64,000 nucleotides of DNA from Bacillota bacterium. GTDB taxonomy: Bacteria > Bacillota > Clostridia > Lachnospirales > Lachnospiraceae. The stretch covers positions 1 to 64,000 of the forward strand of contig JAEYJO010000013.1 in NCBI GenBank assembly GCA_023408815.1, read 5' to 3'. Positions 25,755-35,049 of this stretch are shown in pieces (within the stretch, counting starts at the first letter, position 1; each line of letters starts with the position of its first letter). The notes beneath the pieces were generated by a model. It saw nothing but the letters and a program-made list of their open reading frames with translations, ran no database searches and had not been told where the DNA came from. The position numbers and the translations under genes were made by a program.

Positions 25755-27629
25755 TCAGCTTGTTTTAATCTCAGTGCTAAACGGCAGGCGTTTCATTAGA
25801 TAGCGCATCGTATCGCCTCTGCTGATCGTTCCTACAAGAACACCATTTTGCGTTACCGGAACTTTGCTCAGCTTATGTTCATAAAACAGTTGGCAGACCT
25901 TTGATAGCGAAGTGCTGAGTTCCACCGTTATAGTGCGCTTCGTTGCGATTTCCATTACATTTCTTTGCAAAAGCTCCCTGGCTTTGGACACAAACGCTTC
26001 GTTGTCAGGCAGCACGACAGAAAATGACTCCCCGATAACATGTACATCTTGTTTTGCCATATACCGCAGAACATCTCCATCCGATACATAGCCAATAATG
26101 TGTCCGCCATTGTCTATGACAGGCAACCCGCTTGTGCGGTATTCAATAAATTTCTCAATCACCCGTTCAATCGAATCACCGGCCGACACTGTATATGGGT
26201 TGGAATGCATTGCCGCATCAAGCTCCGATATCATTTTGCTTTCGAAGATACTATCGGTCTTTTCGCGGTCTTTTACCTTAATAATAACCAACACAAGGCC
26301 GATAACTGCAATTGCAATGCTGAGATAAAATGCGGCATGAATCCCTATTAGCTGCGACTTTACAGAATTATCGGAGGCGAATAAATTTGTGGCCAGCGAC
26401 ATGGCGGACACCATAAGAGCTACGCCAAAGGTCGAAGCAACTTGACGCATAGCACTTGACACCGCATTTCCATGATGCAGAATCTTATCCGGCAGATTGC
26501 TGATTGACCAAATATTAATGGGCGTATTGGCAAGCATCAAGCCAAAGGAACGGGCACAGTAGACAACAATCATTAATGCAATGGGAGTTTCAAATCCCCA
26601 CAAAGCCATTCCCAAAGAGCCGATTGACAACAATGATACTCCCGCAATCGAAAGGTAACGCGCCCCGAATTTATCATGTAAATTTCCCGCAAAATATCCT
26701 CCAATTGCGCCTAAAATCGAACCGGGAACCATAATCAGGCCTGAAATCGTAGCTGAAAATCCGCGTACGGTTTGGATATAGATCGGAAGGGTGAGAGACG
26801 CCGCCGCAAGGGATGCTGATATTAGCATGGATATCACTATCCCATATAGGAACTGCTTATCCAAAAGCACTTTAAGCTCCAAAAATGGCTCTGTAAGCCT
26901 AAACTGGCGGCGAGCAAACGCAATAAGTGTCCCGGCACCCAGAACAATCAGCACAACCGCGGCAGGCAGTGTTTCAATCTTACCAAACATAGAAAAGCCG
27001 TAAAGAAGGAAAAAAAGGCCCACGGATGACTCCGCAACTGATATTTTATCGAGACAAACCGGCTTTGTCTTGCCGAAATCTTTTATTGAAAATGCCGCAA
27101 TAAGTATAATGATTGCCGCCAACACCGCCATAATCAGAAACATAACGTGCCAGCCTACCATATCTGTAAGGATGCCGGAAATTGCAGGCCCCATTGCGGG
27201 GGCAAACATTATAACAAAGTTATACATTCCCATTGCGCTGCCCCGCTTTCCATGGGGAAAAATGAGGAGCAGCACAGTCATTGACATTGGCAGCATAACG
27301 CCCGCACATACCGCCTGCAATATGCGTCCGGCAAGCAAGACAGGAAAATTGATTCCCCAAGCCGCAAGCAGGCTGCCCGCAAAAAATAAGCCGAAAACGG
27401 TGATGAACAATTTCCTCGTAGAAAATCGGTCCATTAAAAACGCCGAAACAGCCACTATAATGGCGTTTACCAAAGTGAAGCCTGAAACCAGCCACTGTGC
27501 TGTGGTGGCATTTATATTCAGCTCGGTCATGACCGAGGGGATAGCCGGATTCATTAGTGTTTGGTTTAATACCGATAAAAAAGCACCACAGATTAAAACG
27601 ATAACTGTGGCTTTCTGACCTTTTTCCAT
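25755..27629 (-). CDS. MFS drug transporter (DHA2-like) fused to two CBS domains
   Basis: This 624-residue protein starts with a 14-helix-type MFS exporter (residues about 5-455; ALSVLNQTLMNPAIPS-like opening, LMDRFSTRKLF, CAGVMLPMSM). A cytoplasmic C-terminal module of two CBS domains follows (about 471-615), with SGLPVIDNGGHIIGYVSDGDVLRYM and KVPVTQNGVLVGTISRGDTMRYL. CBS pairs usually bind adenine nucleotides, so transport may be gated by energy state or by a nucleotide signal. AAGGAAG precedes the ATG. A MarR gene lies just upstream in the same direction and probably controls it. Confidence 0.9.
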   Translation of the reverse strand: MEKGQKATVIVLICGAFLSVLNQTLMNPAIPSVMTELNINATTAQWLVSGFTLVNAIIVAVSAFLMDRFSTRKLFITVFGLFFAGSLLAAWGINFPVLLAGRILQAVCAGVMLPMSMTVLLLIFPHGKRGSAMGMYNFVIMFAPAMGPAISGILTDMVGWHVMFLIMAVLAAIIILIAAFSIKDFGKTKPVCLDKISVAESSVGLFFLLYGFSMFGKIETLPAAVVLIVLGAGTLIAFARRQFRLTEPFLELKVLLDKQFLYGIVISMLISASLAAASLTLPIYIQTVRGFSATISGLIMVPGSILGAIGGYFAGNLHDKFGARYLSIAGVSLLSIGSLGMALWGFETPIALMIVVYCARSFGLMLANTPINIWSISNLPDKILHHGNAVSSAMRQVASTFGVALMVSAMSLATNLFASDNSVKSQLIGIHAAFYLSIAIAVIGLVLVIIKVKDREKTDSIFESKMISELDAAMHSNPYTVSAGDSIERVIEKFIEYRTSGLPVIDNGGHIIGYVSDGDVLRYMAKQDVHVIGESFSVVLPDNEAFVSKARELLQRNVMEIATKRTITVELSTSLSKVCQLFYEHKLSKVPVTQNGVLVGTISRGDTMRYLMKRLPFSTEIKTS

Positions 27630-27686
27630 ATTGTATTACTTCCTTTCAGTTCTCAAATTATCAATATTGCAATAGATTGATCAAAA

Positions 27687-28124
27687 CTATTCCAATAAAT
27701 AGCCGCACAACCGGTTCACATATAATTTTGCGGCCGTCAGCATAGCTGTCCTCTCCTCTTCATCCAGGCTTTCCATTGCTTTACTCTCCGCATTTTTAAT
27801 CTTTTGAATCATTTCGAAAGCAAATGCCCGCCCCTTATCTGTAAAATGAATAACCTTTTGTCTCCTGTCGGCATCGAGTTCGACCATTCTGATTACCCCG
27901 CGACGCAGCAAGCCGGTCACGATCGCATTGACCGTCTGTTTGGGAAGAAAAGTGTATTCACAGATGGTCCTCTGCGTACAATTCCCATCGTGTTCCAGGA
28001 TAATCCGAAGTGCACATAATGTGCTGTAAGACATTCCAAGACTTTTCGCGTATGCCTCATATTGGGCATTAAGTTCAAAGTAAGTGCGCAAATACTCATT
28101 CGCATTCTTCTCTTCTCTGGTCAT
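27687..28124 (-). CDS. MarR-family regulator of the MFS-CBS transporter
   Basis: This 145-residue regulator has a winged helix (CTQRTICEYTFLPKQTVNAIVTGLLRRG) and wing (MVELDADRRQKVIHFTDKG), flanked by dimerisation helices. It lies about 57 bases upstream of the MFS-CBS gene on the same strand. A perfect inverted repeat with a -10 sits just upstream of its own start. Likely a drug- or phenolic-responsive repressor; the ligand is not evident. Confidence 0.9.
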   Translation of the reverse strand: MTREEKNANEYLRTYFELNAQYEAYAKSLGMSYSTLCALRIILEHDGNCTQRTICEYTFLPKQTVNAIVTGLLRRGVIRMVELDADRRQKVIHFTDKGRAFAFEMIQKIKNAESKAMESLDEEERTAMLTAAKLYVNRLCGYLLE

Positions 28125-28147
28125 AGTCGGCCTCCTTATTTAGTCTT

Positions 28148-28171
28148 ATTATATACCGTCCCAAACGGGAC
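28148..28171. promoter_or_regulatory. Operator-like inverted repeat at the marR (27687-28124) promoter
   Basis: GTCCC (28158-28162) and GGGAC (28167-28171) form a perfect repeat around AAAC. On the minus strand TATAAT lies at 28153-28148, so the repeat falls in the spacer of the promoter, a good position for repression. Confidence 0.6.
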
Positions 28172-28244
28172 TATTATAGCATACTATGATACTGAAATGA
28201 AGTCAAGACTTACACATCTCATTAATCGAAGTGAAATTGGAAAT

Positions 28245-28877
28245 TTATAAACTAATTATCCCCATATGCTCAAGCAATATCTTCCAACCCATTAAAACCA
28301 ATATAATGCCACCGGCAAGTTCAGCCTTCGATTTGAATTTTACACCGAACATATTGCCGATTTTTACACCCAGTACAGATAAAGTCAGTGTAATGATCCC
28401 GATGGATAAAATTGCCGGGACAATATTAACATTAAGGAACGCGAATGATACGCCTACCGCCAGTGCATCAATGCTTGTAGCAAGAGCAAGGGGCAGCATT
28501 TTCCCTGGTTTTAAAGAGACTTTTTCCTTTTCAGGGCGTTCTCCGTTGGGGCATCCTCTGTCCGTACATATTTCAGCAGGACATTCCCTGTCCGCACAAC
28601 CTTCTTTTTTAAAGCTTTCCACGATCATCTTGCCGCCGATAAAGCAGAGCAAGACAAATGCGATCCAGTGATCGAATGCAGTTATTTTATCAGCGAACTG
28701 TGTGGCAAGCAAATATCCGGCAAGCGGCATACCCGCTTGAAAAAAGCCAAAGTACAAGCCGACAATCAATGCTTTTTCTATGGTTGCTTTAGGCATGGTC
28801 AGTCCGAAACAGGCGGCTACGGCAAAAGCGTCCATAGAAAGCCCAATAGCAATAAGGAATAATTCCAATAAACTCAT
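28245..28877 (-). CDS. mntP: Manganese efflux pump MntP
   Basis: This 210-residue membrane protein has two three-helix halves. Each carries the family's acidic motif: GLSMDAFAVAACFG in the first and ATSIDALAVGVSFAF in the second, with the metal-binding Asp residues. A Cys-rich loop (CADRECPAEICTDRGCPNGE) between the halves is longer than in E. coli MntP and could bind metal. The ATG at 28877 has AAGGAG upstream. A manganese riboswitch precedes it, which fits the export of excess Mn(II). Confidence 0.95.
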   Translation of the reverse strand: MSLLELFLIAIGLSMDAFAVAACFGLTMPKATIEKALIVGLYFGFFQAGMPLAGYLLATQFADKITAFDHWIAFVLLCFIGGKMIVESFKKEGCADRECPAEICTDRGCPNGERPEKEKVSLKPGKMLPLALATSIDALAVGVSFAFLNVNIVPAILSIGIITLTLSVLGVKIGNMFGVKFKSKAELAGGIILVLMGWKILLEHMGIISL

Positions 28878-28913
28878 CGTATGTTCTCCTTTACAAGATG
28901 TTATTTGCAAAAG

Positions 28914-28951
28914 AAAAAACCCAAGTATTACTCATACGAGCATATACTTGG
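28914..28951 (-). terminator. Intrinsic terminator in the mntP leader (expression platform)
   Basis: CCAAGTAT (28951-28944) pairs with ATACTTGG (28928-28921) and is followed by GTTTTTTC. It sits between the riboswitch aptamer and the mntP ribosome site, so it can turn mntP off when the aptamer is empty. Confidence 0.85.
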
Positions 28952-28972
28952 ACTTTGATAAATAATAAAGAC

Positions 28973-29083
28973 CATGTATAGCTGTAAAAGTTATACATGA
29001 GTCTCGTTTTTTAAGACAAGCCAGACCGTTGCCGATCAGCATGTTGACTTGCCGCACATAGTTGCGCTAACTACTCCCTCACG
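28973..29083 (-). ncRNA. yybP-ykoY manganese riboswitch upstream of mntP
   Basis: On the minus strand the P1 helix is CGTGAG (29083-29078) with CTCATG (29001-28996). It encloses GGGAGTAG on the 5' side and GAGA on the 3' side, the conserved signature of this Mn-sensing class. The middle carries GTCAACATGCTGATCGGCAAC and CTGGCTTG-like segments. An alternative hairpin CATGTATA (28999-28992) / TATACATG (28980-28973) shares bases with the 3' arm of P1, so the two compete. That and the terminator at 28914-28951 make a complete switch. The class is known to control mntP in other bacteria. Confidence 0.9.
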
Positions 29084-29176
29084 GGTATTTTCATTTTCAG
29101 TAGTGTATCATGAATTCATGTGAAAATCAAGCCAAAACAAATAAAAGGCCATACAGCAAAAGCAATGTTGTTTATA

Positions 29177-30388
29177 CTAAAGTTTACCTATCTCAATCAC
29201 GGAACGCGCCCTGAGTAAAGCAAGACCGCTGACAAATATGACCATACCGGACGCGATCAACAGCCACTCAATTCGCACCACATCACCCAAGGGGCCGAAC
29301 ACAACCATTCCGAGCGGCATTGCCAACCCACCGAACATCATCATCACGCTGAATACCCGTCCCATTTTGTCCGGCTCAATTTTGCTCTGGAGCAAAGTCA
29401 TACTCGGCGTGTTAAACAACGGCATCGTAACTCCGCAGATGAGCATTACACCTAAATATACCCAAAAATTCGGCACTACACCGAGCAGAAAACCCGTTAA
29501 TCCGAATAGCGCACAAGCCATGACAATAGTGTGCGCCTTGTTTTTGAAACCGCCCCACACAGAAATCAATATACCGCCTACGACTGCGCCGATCGAAAAT
29601 ACAATTTCGATCGCAGTCAGCCTCCATACATCATCTCCGAATGTGCGGGCTGTCTGAAGTGGAGTAAGCAAAGCGGCGGGCGATGCGAAAAAGCTGAAGA
29701 ACGCACTGTAAATGATGATAAGTTTCAGCCACGCCTTGGAGTTGATATATCGCAGCCCTTCGCGCAGTTCGTGAAAGTATGCCTGTATGCCATGCTTTAA
29801 TTCCTCTGTACGCGGAATGCCGGACACCTTAACAAATATCAAAACTATACTTATACCTATTGCCGCAGTCGCCACATCAATGAAGAAAATATATTCAATC
29901 GATAAGAACGACAGCAATGCACCTGCCGCCATCGGTGCGACAAACATATTCAACGACTGGATTGAACTTTGTATGCCGTTGAATCGCTGCAAACTCTCTG
30001 CCGGCACGATTTGCGGTATCATTGCAGATACTGCGGGCTGCTGTATACCCTGTCCGAACGACCGGGCAATTACAACGATGAACATAAGCCAGATATTTTT
30101 GTAGCCGGAGATATACGCGACCGCCAAGCCGAGCGTTATCAGCGCGATACATGCATCGGATATTATGATAAGGTGCTTGCGATTGTGCCTGTCCGCCCAT
30201 ACACCTGCAAACGGCGAAATAAGCGTCATCGGCAATAGTGCGGCACAGGTGAACAGCGTCATGATCACACCCGATTTGGTTTCGAGTGTAATTTGCCAGG
30301 TTATAGCGTGTTGCACGAGCATCGAGCCGAACATTGACACGAACTGCCCAATGATATATAAAGTTGCATTACGTTTCCAGTTAGCCAT
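29177..30388 (-). CDS. MFS transporter, MefA/macrolide-efflux-like
   Basis: This 403-residue permease has twelve helices. It starts NATLYIIGQFVSMFGSMLVQ and has the MFS loop GVWADRHNRKHLIIISD between helices 2 and 3. The DSLQRFNGIQSS-like region and the overall form resemble the MFS_3 group (MefA, enterobactin exporter). Actual substrate is unknown. A GGTGAGG ribosome site lies before the ATG. It is downstream of the coiled-coil ABC permease on the same strand, with about 110 AT-rich bases between. Confidence 0.88.
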   Translation of the reverse strand: MANWKRNATLYIIGQFVSMFGSMLVQHAITWQITLETKSGVIMTLFTCAALLPMTLISPFAGVWADRHNRKHLIIISDACIALITLGLAVAYISGYKNIWLMFIVVIARSFGQGIQQPAVSAMIPQIVPAESLQRFNGIQSSIQSLNMFVAPMAAGALLSFLSIEYIFFIDVATAAIGISIVLIFVKVSGIPRTEELKHGIQAYFHELREGLRYINSKAWLKLIIIYSAFFSFFASPAALLTPLQTARTFGDDVWRLTAIEIVFSIGAVVGGILISVWGGFKNKAHTIVMACALFGLTGFLLGVVPNFWVYLGVMLICGVTMPLFNTPSMTLLQSKIEPDKMGRVFSVMMMFGGLAMPLGMVVFGPLGDVVRIEWLLIASGMVIFVSGLALLRARSVIEIGKL

Positions 30389-30499
30389 TTCAGTACCTCA
30401 CCTTTATTGACAGTCAAGTAATCTTTCTTTTTTACAATTATAACAAAAAAACTATATAAAACTACATAAAAATAAAAAATTAATATATAAAGTATGTTG

Positions 30500-33400
30500 T
30501 TATTCAACCGATTTTAATGCCTCCAGCATATTGACATTCTTGAGCCTGCGATTGATTATCATGCCGAGTACCACGGTAATACTACATACTACCAATACCG
30601 GAACAAGGAATGCCTTTGCACCTAATGCTGGATTAAACATTATATCATCAGGCGGCACAACGGAAATAATATATAGGAATAGAGCGTCTCCAAAGCCGAA
30701 TCCCACCAAGATCCCAAGCATAGTCAGAAGAATGGTTTCCCGATAAATGTACATCGTTACTTCTTTATTATAAAAACCAAGCACCTTGATAGTGGATAAT
30801 TCCCGAATTCGTTCCGATACATTGATATTTGTCAAATTGAACAATATCACCATAGCCAGTAATATAGCTACTAAAATCAATATCTGCATAATCTTATTCA
30901 AAGAATGGACGATGGTATTGATTTGATTAATCAGTGTAGTATTCTGGACTACGCCTTTCACACCATCCAATTTCATATAATTATTCGCCTGCTCATTTGC
31001 ATTTTCTGTGGAACGATCCTTTAATATTACCAGATTAGCATTAGAATAATATGCCTTTCCAAAAACAGTTCGATAGTATTTTGTATCCATAAAAATGAAA
31101 TGACCTGTATACATCTCTGTAATATTGGAAATCGTTACCTCTCGCTCCTGATTTTCAGAATCCGTCATTGTTATAGTGTCTCCTGCTTTTACATTCAGCA
31201 GCTTTGCAAGGCGCTCTGAAAGTATAGCTCCATCAGTAGAAAGATTCAGTTCTTCTCCGGTTGATCGGTTCGTCAGGCTAATATATTCCTTAAATGCATC
31301 GGCATCTTTGGGAACAATCAATTTAATATCTTGTTTATCTTGATTGTTTCCTGCAACTTTTGTCATCTCATCATAAAAGATTGGCATTTGCTGTTTAATT
31401 TTGTCAGTTTTCAAAAGCTCCTCGATCTCTTTTTCCTGTTCTGCCTTCAAATTGTCGTTTCTGGCTATAATTAAATCATACTGAATAATGTCACCAAATT
31501 GCCTGTCATTTACTCCGGAAATGGAATGCTGTACGCTGAAACCTGCAAATAGTAATGTTACAGCGCCGCATACTCCAAATATGGTCATCAGCATACGTTT
31601 TTTATACCGGAAAATATTGCGAGCAGTTACCTTATGTGTAAAATTCATTCTGTCCCAAACCGGGTGGACACGTTCTAAAAAAATCTTTGACCCGGCTTCT
31701 GGAGGCTTGGGCTGCAAAAGCGCCGAAGGCTTTTCTTTTAATTCCTTTGCAGCGACGAAGCAAGCAGGGAGTACAGCACTTACGAATGCCAATAGGAGAG
31801 CGATTGCTGTAATTCCAGGGAAAAAATCCAGTTCAATCCGTGGAATAGTAAAACTATGCCCATAAGCACTATATACGATCATCGGTAACAAGGTATGCCC
31901 GGCTGCAATTCCTATGGCCGCCCCTATAAAACTTGCCCAAAAGCCATAAACTGTGAATTTCTTAATTATATCTTTATTATCATAACCCAATGCTTTCAAT
32001 GTGCCGGAATTCACCCGTTCTTCATCTACAAACCGGGTCATTGTAGTCAACGTTACCAGCGCCGCAACAAAGTACAGAAATATTGGAAATACATTCGCAA
32101 GTGCATCGATGATTGTCGAAACACTATTATAAATTCGGTATCCTTCCGAACCAGGGACCTCCCGTCTGGTATCCAATGTGTATATTGGCAGTTTTAATGT
32201 TTCCAACGTTTCCCGGGCATCAGCCAGTTTGGCTTCGGCTTCAGCTATTTCCTGTTCGGCATCCGGTCTTTTTTCCTCATATTCCTGCCATCCATCATCC
32301 AGTTCTTTTTCACCATCCTCAATTTCTGCCGCACCATCAGCCAGCTCTGCTTCGGCCTCAGCCAGCTTTGTATCAGCCTCCGCTTTTTTAGCATAATATT
32401 CCTGCCATCCGTCGGCAAGTTCATTTTTGCCGTCAGCAATTTTTACTACGGCATCCTCTAATTCTGTCCTGGCAGCAGTAAGCTTTGTCTCTGCTTCTAT
32501 TTTTTTTGAGTTGTATTCTGCAAGACCCGCCTGATAAGATTGCTTCCCCGAAGCCAGTGTGCCTTCTGCCTCCGCAAGTTGCTTTCTTGCTTTTTCGAGT
32601 TCCGCACTCTTGGCAGAGTATTCCGTCTCTCCGTTTTTAAGGGTTTGTTGGGCAGCGGCAAGCTGTTCCTCACCGCCTTCCGCTTGTGCAGCAGCAGCGT
32701 TATACGCCGCCCATTTTTGTTCAAGAGTGTTTTGGGTTGTCACAAGTTGCGCAAGTTGAGCATATTGCGTTTGCGCCGCGGCAATTTGAGTCGGCATATC
32801 GTCAAGCTGAGCGAATAAGGTATCGGCCACTTGTTCCGATAAGTTGGCGCTTTGCAATGCCACTTGATACTGCTGATTGAGCATGTCATATTCTGACGTT
32901 CCCACGGCAGCGTCTCTCGCTTCTTTTAGTGCTGCGAATTGAGTAAGTTCTTCATATTGTGTTTTTAAAGTATCAAGCTGATCCTTCATGCTTGAGAGCG
33001 AACTTTCTATTTGAGCCATTGTCATGCCCGTAGCGGCTTCGGCAGCAGCAACGCCCGCCTCAAATTCTTCTTGCGCCGCGTCAAGCTGGGCTTTAGCATC
33101 TTTCAATGCTTCCAACTGCCCCACTTTCTCGTTATATTCGTCCCAACCTTTATCAAGTTTTTCGCGCGCTTCCTGTAAAGAGGATTCCGCTTCCGCAAAT
33201 TCCTGCCGCTTCTTGCCCAATTCACTTTCCCCAGCCGCAATTTGTTCGGCAGCGGTGTCGAGCTTTGCTTTAGCGTCGCCTAACTGCTGTTTGGCATCTG
33301 CTTTCTGCGTCTCATATTCAGCCAGGCCATCCGTATATTTTTGTTGAGCATCGGCCAGTTCATTTTCACCATTTTCAAGTTTTGCCTCGGCATCGGTCAA

Positions 33401-34354
33401 CTGCCGTTTGGCATCCTCTTTCTGCATCTCATATTCAGCTAAACCATCCGCATACTTCCGTTTAGCATCAGACAGCTCGTTTTCACCATTTTCGAGTTCC
33501 TGTTTTGCGTCGGACAACTCTCGTTTGGCATTATCCACTTCTGCCTGTCCATCATCAATCTTCTCTTGATATTCCTCCCTGATGGAAGATAAGCGCAGGG
33601 ATGGCTGGTTCACCAGCAGTTCGTTCAGTTCATTTTTGTGATTCTGAATCAGCTCCGTATATTCATCTGAATAAGGGTCTATACCTTTTGTATCCTCAAA
33701 GGAAACCCGGGCAATCATATAAACATCATAGTCAAAGGCAGAAGAATCCACCACAGCATACCCTTGCAATTCTCCGGTTCCGGCTGTTGACTGCCCCATA
33801 TTGATTATGGAAAGCATTTCGCCGGAGTTCACAAAGCCTACAATCTGAAATTCATGGATTTTAAGGGCTGTCTCTCCGGAAATATCCTCTTTTTCAGTAA
33901 AAGCTATCATATCACCGATATGGTAATCTCCATTATATAAATTAGCAATCGCAATTTCCTTTTCCGTCTCGGGAAGCCTTCCTTCCACGACTTCATAGGC
34001 AGACAAATCCTCCGAATTGGAAAAAATGCGAATACTCGTAATAGTATCCTGAATCACTGCATCCTTTAAGTAGCCATATTCAATCTTATCCGCTCCTGAT
34101 ACTTGGTTAATGGCTTTCTGGTTTTCATCATCAATTCCATAGTCACCAATGATACTAATATCCGCCAGATTAAGCTGCTCAAAATAATTTGCCCCGGTCT
34201 TACGCATATTGGGACCGGTTACCTGAAGTCCCACAAGGGCAAATGATCCTAACGCGATTAAGCACATAATCGAAAAAAATCGGCCCTTTGATTTTAAGAA
34301 ACATTTTTTTATGTCTTTCCATAACGTTTTTTTCTCAAAATACTCACCTACCAT
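30500..34354 (-). CDS. FtsX-family ABC permease with a very long coiled-coil domain
   Basis: This 1284-residue permease has a first helix (FFSIMCLIALGSFALVGLQV, about 27-46) and an outside MacB-like domain (about 50-250). A coiled coil of about 460 residues (about 260-720) rich in Ala, Glu, Lys, Asp-Gly steps follows. Then come three helices (from about 745), a second outside domain, and three helices at the C-terminus (LILVAILLAMVILFN onward). The coil contains a 39-residue tandem duplication (276-314, 315-353). It pairs with the ATPase gene overlapping its start. The coil is long enough to reach far into the cell wall. Substrate is unknown. Confidence 0.9.
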   Translation of the reverse strand: MVGEYFEKKTLWKDIKKCFLKSKGRFFSIMCLIALGSFALVGLQVTGPNMRKTGANYFEQLNLADISIIGDYGIDDENQKAINQVSGADKIEYGYLKDAVIQDTITSIRIFSNSEDLSAYEVVEGRLPETEKEIAIANLYNGDYHIGDMIAFTEKEDISGETALKIHEFQIVGFVNSGEMLSIINMGQSTAGTGELQGYAVVDSSAFDYDVYMIARVSFEDTKGIDPYSDEYTELIQNHKNELNELLVNQPSLRLSSIREEYQEKIDDGQAEVDNAKRELSDAKQELENGENELSDAKRKYADGLAEYEMQKEDAKRQLTDAEAKLENGENELADAQQKYTDGLAEYETQKADAKQQLGDAKAKLDTAAEQIAAGESELGKKRQEFAEAESSLQEAREKLDKGWDEYNEKVGQLEALKDAKAQLDAAQEEFEAGVAAAEAATGMTMAQIESSLSSMKDQLDTLKTQYEELTQFAALKEARDAAVGTSEYDMLNQQYQVALQSANLSEQVADTLFAQLDDMPTQIAAAQTQYAQLAQLVTTQNTLEQKWAAYNAAAAQAEGGEEQLAAAQQTLKNGETEYSAKSAELEKARKQLAEAEGTLASGKQSYQAGLAEYNSKKIEAETKLTAARTELEDAVVKIADGKNELADGWQEYYAKKAEADTKLAEAEAELADGAAEIEDGEKELDDGWQEYEEKRPDAEQEIAEAEAKLADARETLETLKLPIYTLDTRREVPGSEGYRIYNSVSTIIDALANVFPIFLYFVAALVTLTTMTRFVDEERVNSGTLKALGYDNKDIIKKFTVYGFWASFIGAAIGIAAGHTLLPMIVYSAYGHSFTIPRIELDFFPGITAIALLLAFVSAVLPACFVAAKELKEKPSALLQPKPPEAGSKIFLERVHPVWDRMNFTHKVTARNIFRYKKRMLMTIFGVCGAVTLLFAGFSVQHSISGVNDRQFGDIIQYDLIIARNDNLKAEQEKEIEELLKTDKIKQQMPIFYDEMTKVAGNNQDKQDIKLIVPKDADAFKEYISLTNRSTGEELNLSTDGAILSERLAKLLNVKAGDTITMTDSENQEREVTISNITEMYTGHFIFMDTKYYRTVFGKAYYSNANLVILKDRSTENANEQANNYMKLDGVKGVVQNTTLINQINTIVHSLNKIMQILILVAILLAMVILFNLTNINVSERIRELSTIKVLGFYNKEVTMYIYRETILLTMLGILVGFGFGDALFLYIISVVPPDDIMFNPALGAKAFLVPVLVVCSITVVLGMIINRRLKNVNMLEALKSVE
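33293..33526 (-). repeat. Two tandem 117-bp repeats inside the coiled-coil permease gene
   Basis: Units 33293-33409 and 33410-33526 code for two closely similar 39-residue segments, each containing LENGENEL and DGLAEYE. This is an in-frame duplication of a coiled-coil module, a likely place for copy-number change. Confidence 0.85.
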
Positions 34355-35049
34355 TCAATATCCGCAATTTTTCGGGGACTCGGATTTATTTCTATATTCT
34401 TTACGCCCGCATCATGCATGTGAATTACACGGTCGGCAATAGGAGCTATGGCCGCATTGTGTGTAACGATTATTACAGTAGCGCCTTTTTTTCGGCTCAT
34501 ATCCTGTAAAATTTGAAGTACCTGCTTACCCGTCTTGTAATCCAAAGCTCCAGTAGGTTCATCACATAACAGAAGCTTTGGGTTTTTAGCAACTGCACGG
34601 GCAATCGCCACCCGCTGTTGTTCACCGCCAGATAATTGAGCCGGAAAGTTATCGATTCTGTTTTCAAGCCCCACATCCTTTAATACCTGTATAGGATCAA
34701 GTGCATCCTTTACAATTTCAGAAGCCAGTTCTACATTTTCTTTTGCAGTCAGGTTCTGCACCAGATTATAAAATTGAAAAACGAACCCTACATCATTTCT
34801 TCGATAAGTAATCAATTCATTTGGTGTATAGCCGGCAATATCGTTTCCATCAATGATTACTCTGCCTTCATCATTAGTGTCCATTCCTCCGAGTATATTC
34901 AATACTGTAGACTTCCCGGCACCGGAGGCCCCTAAAATAATTGCCAGCTCACCTTTTTCAATGAAAAAGCTTACATCCCGGTTGGCAATAATTTCATTAC
35001 TTCCTATTTTGTATCGCTTATAACTATGGACCATTTCAATGTAGCTCAT
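34348..35049 (-). CDS. ABC transporter ATP-binding protein (MacB/LolD-like)
   Basis: This 233-residue ATPase has Walker A GASGAGKST, Q-loop FQFYNLV, signature LSGGEQQR, Walker B LLLCDEPTGALD and switch VTHNAA. It is the partner of the coiled-coil permease: its stop overlaps the permease start by a few bases. Its own start overlaps the end of the small upstream gene. All three form one minus-strand operon divergent from the TetR gene. Confidence 0.94.
   Translation of the reverse strand: MSYIEMVHSYKRYKIGSNEIIANRDVSFFIEKGELAIILGASGAGKSTVLNILGGMDTNDEGRVIIDGNDIAGYTPNELITYRRNDVGFVFQFYNLVQNLTAKENVELASEIVKDALDPIQVLKDVGLENRIDNFPAQLSGGEQQRVAIARAVAKNPKLLLCDEPTGALDYKTGKQVLQILQDMSRKKGATVIIVTHNAAIAPIADRVIHMHDAGVKNIEINPSPRKIADIEW

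Noticed and set aside
30301..30507. 68-codon minus-strand frame before the MefA-like MFS gene, as a possible leader peptide
   Set aside because: It reads through the MFS start in another frame and shows no drug-leader pattern.
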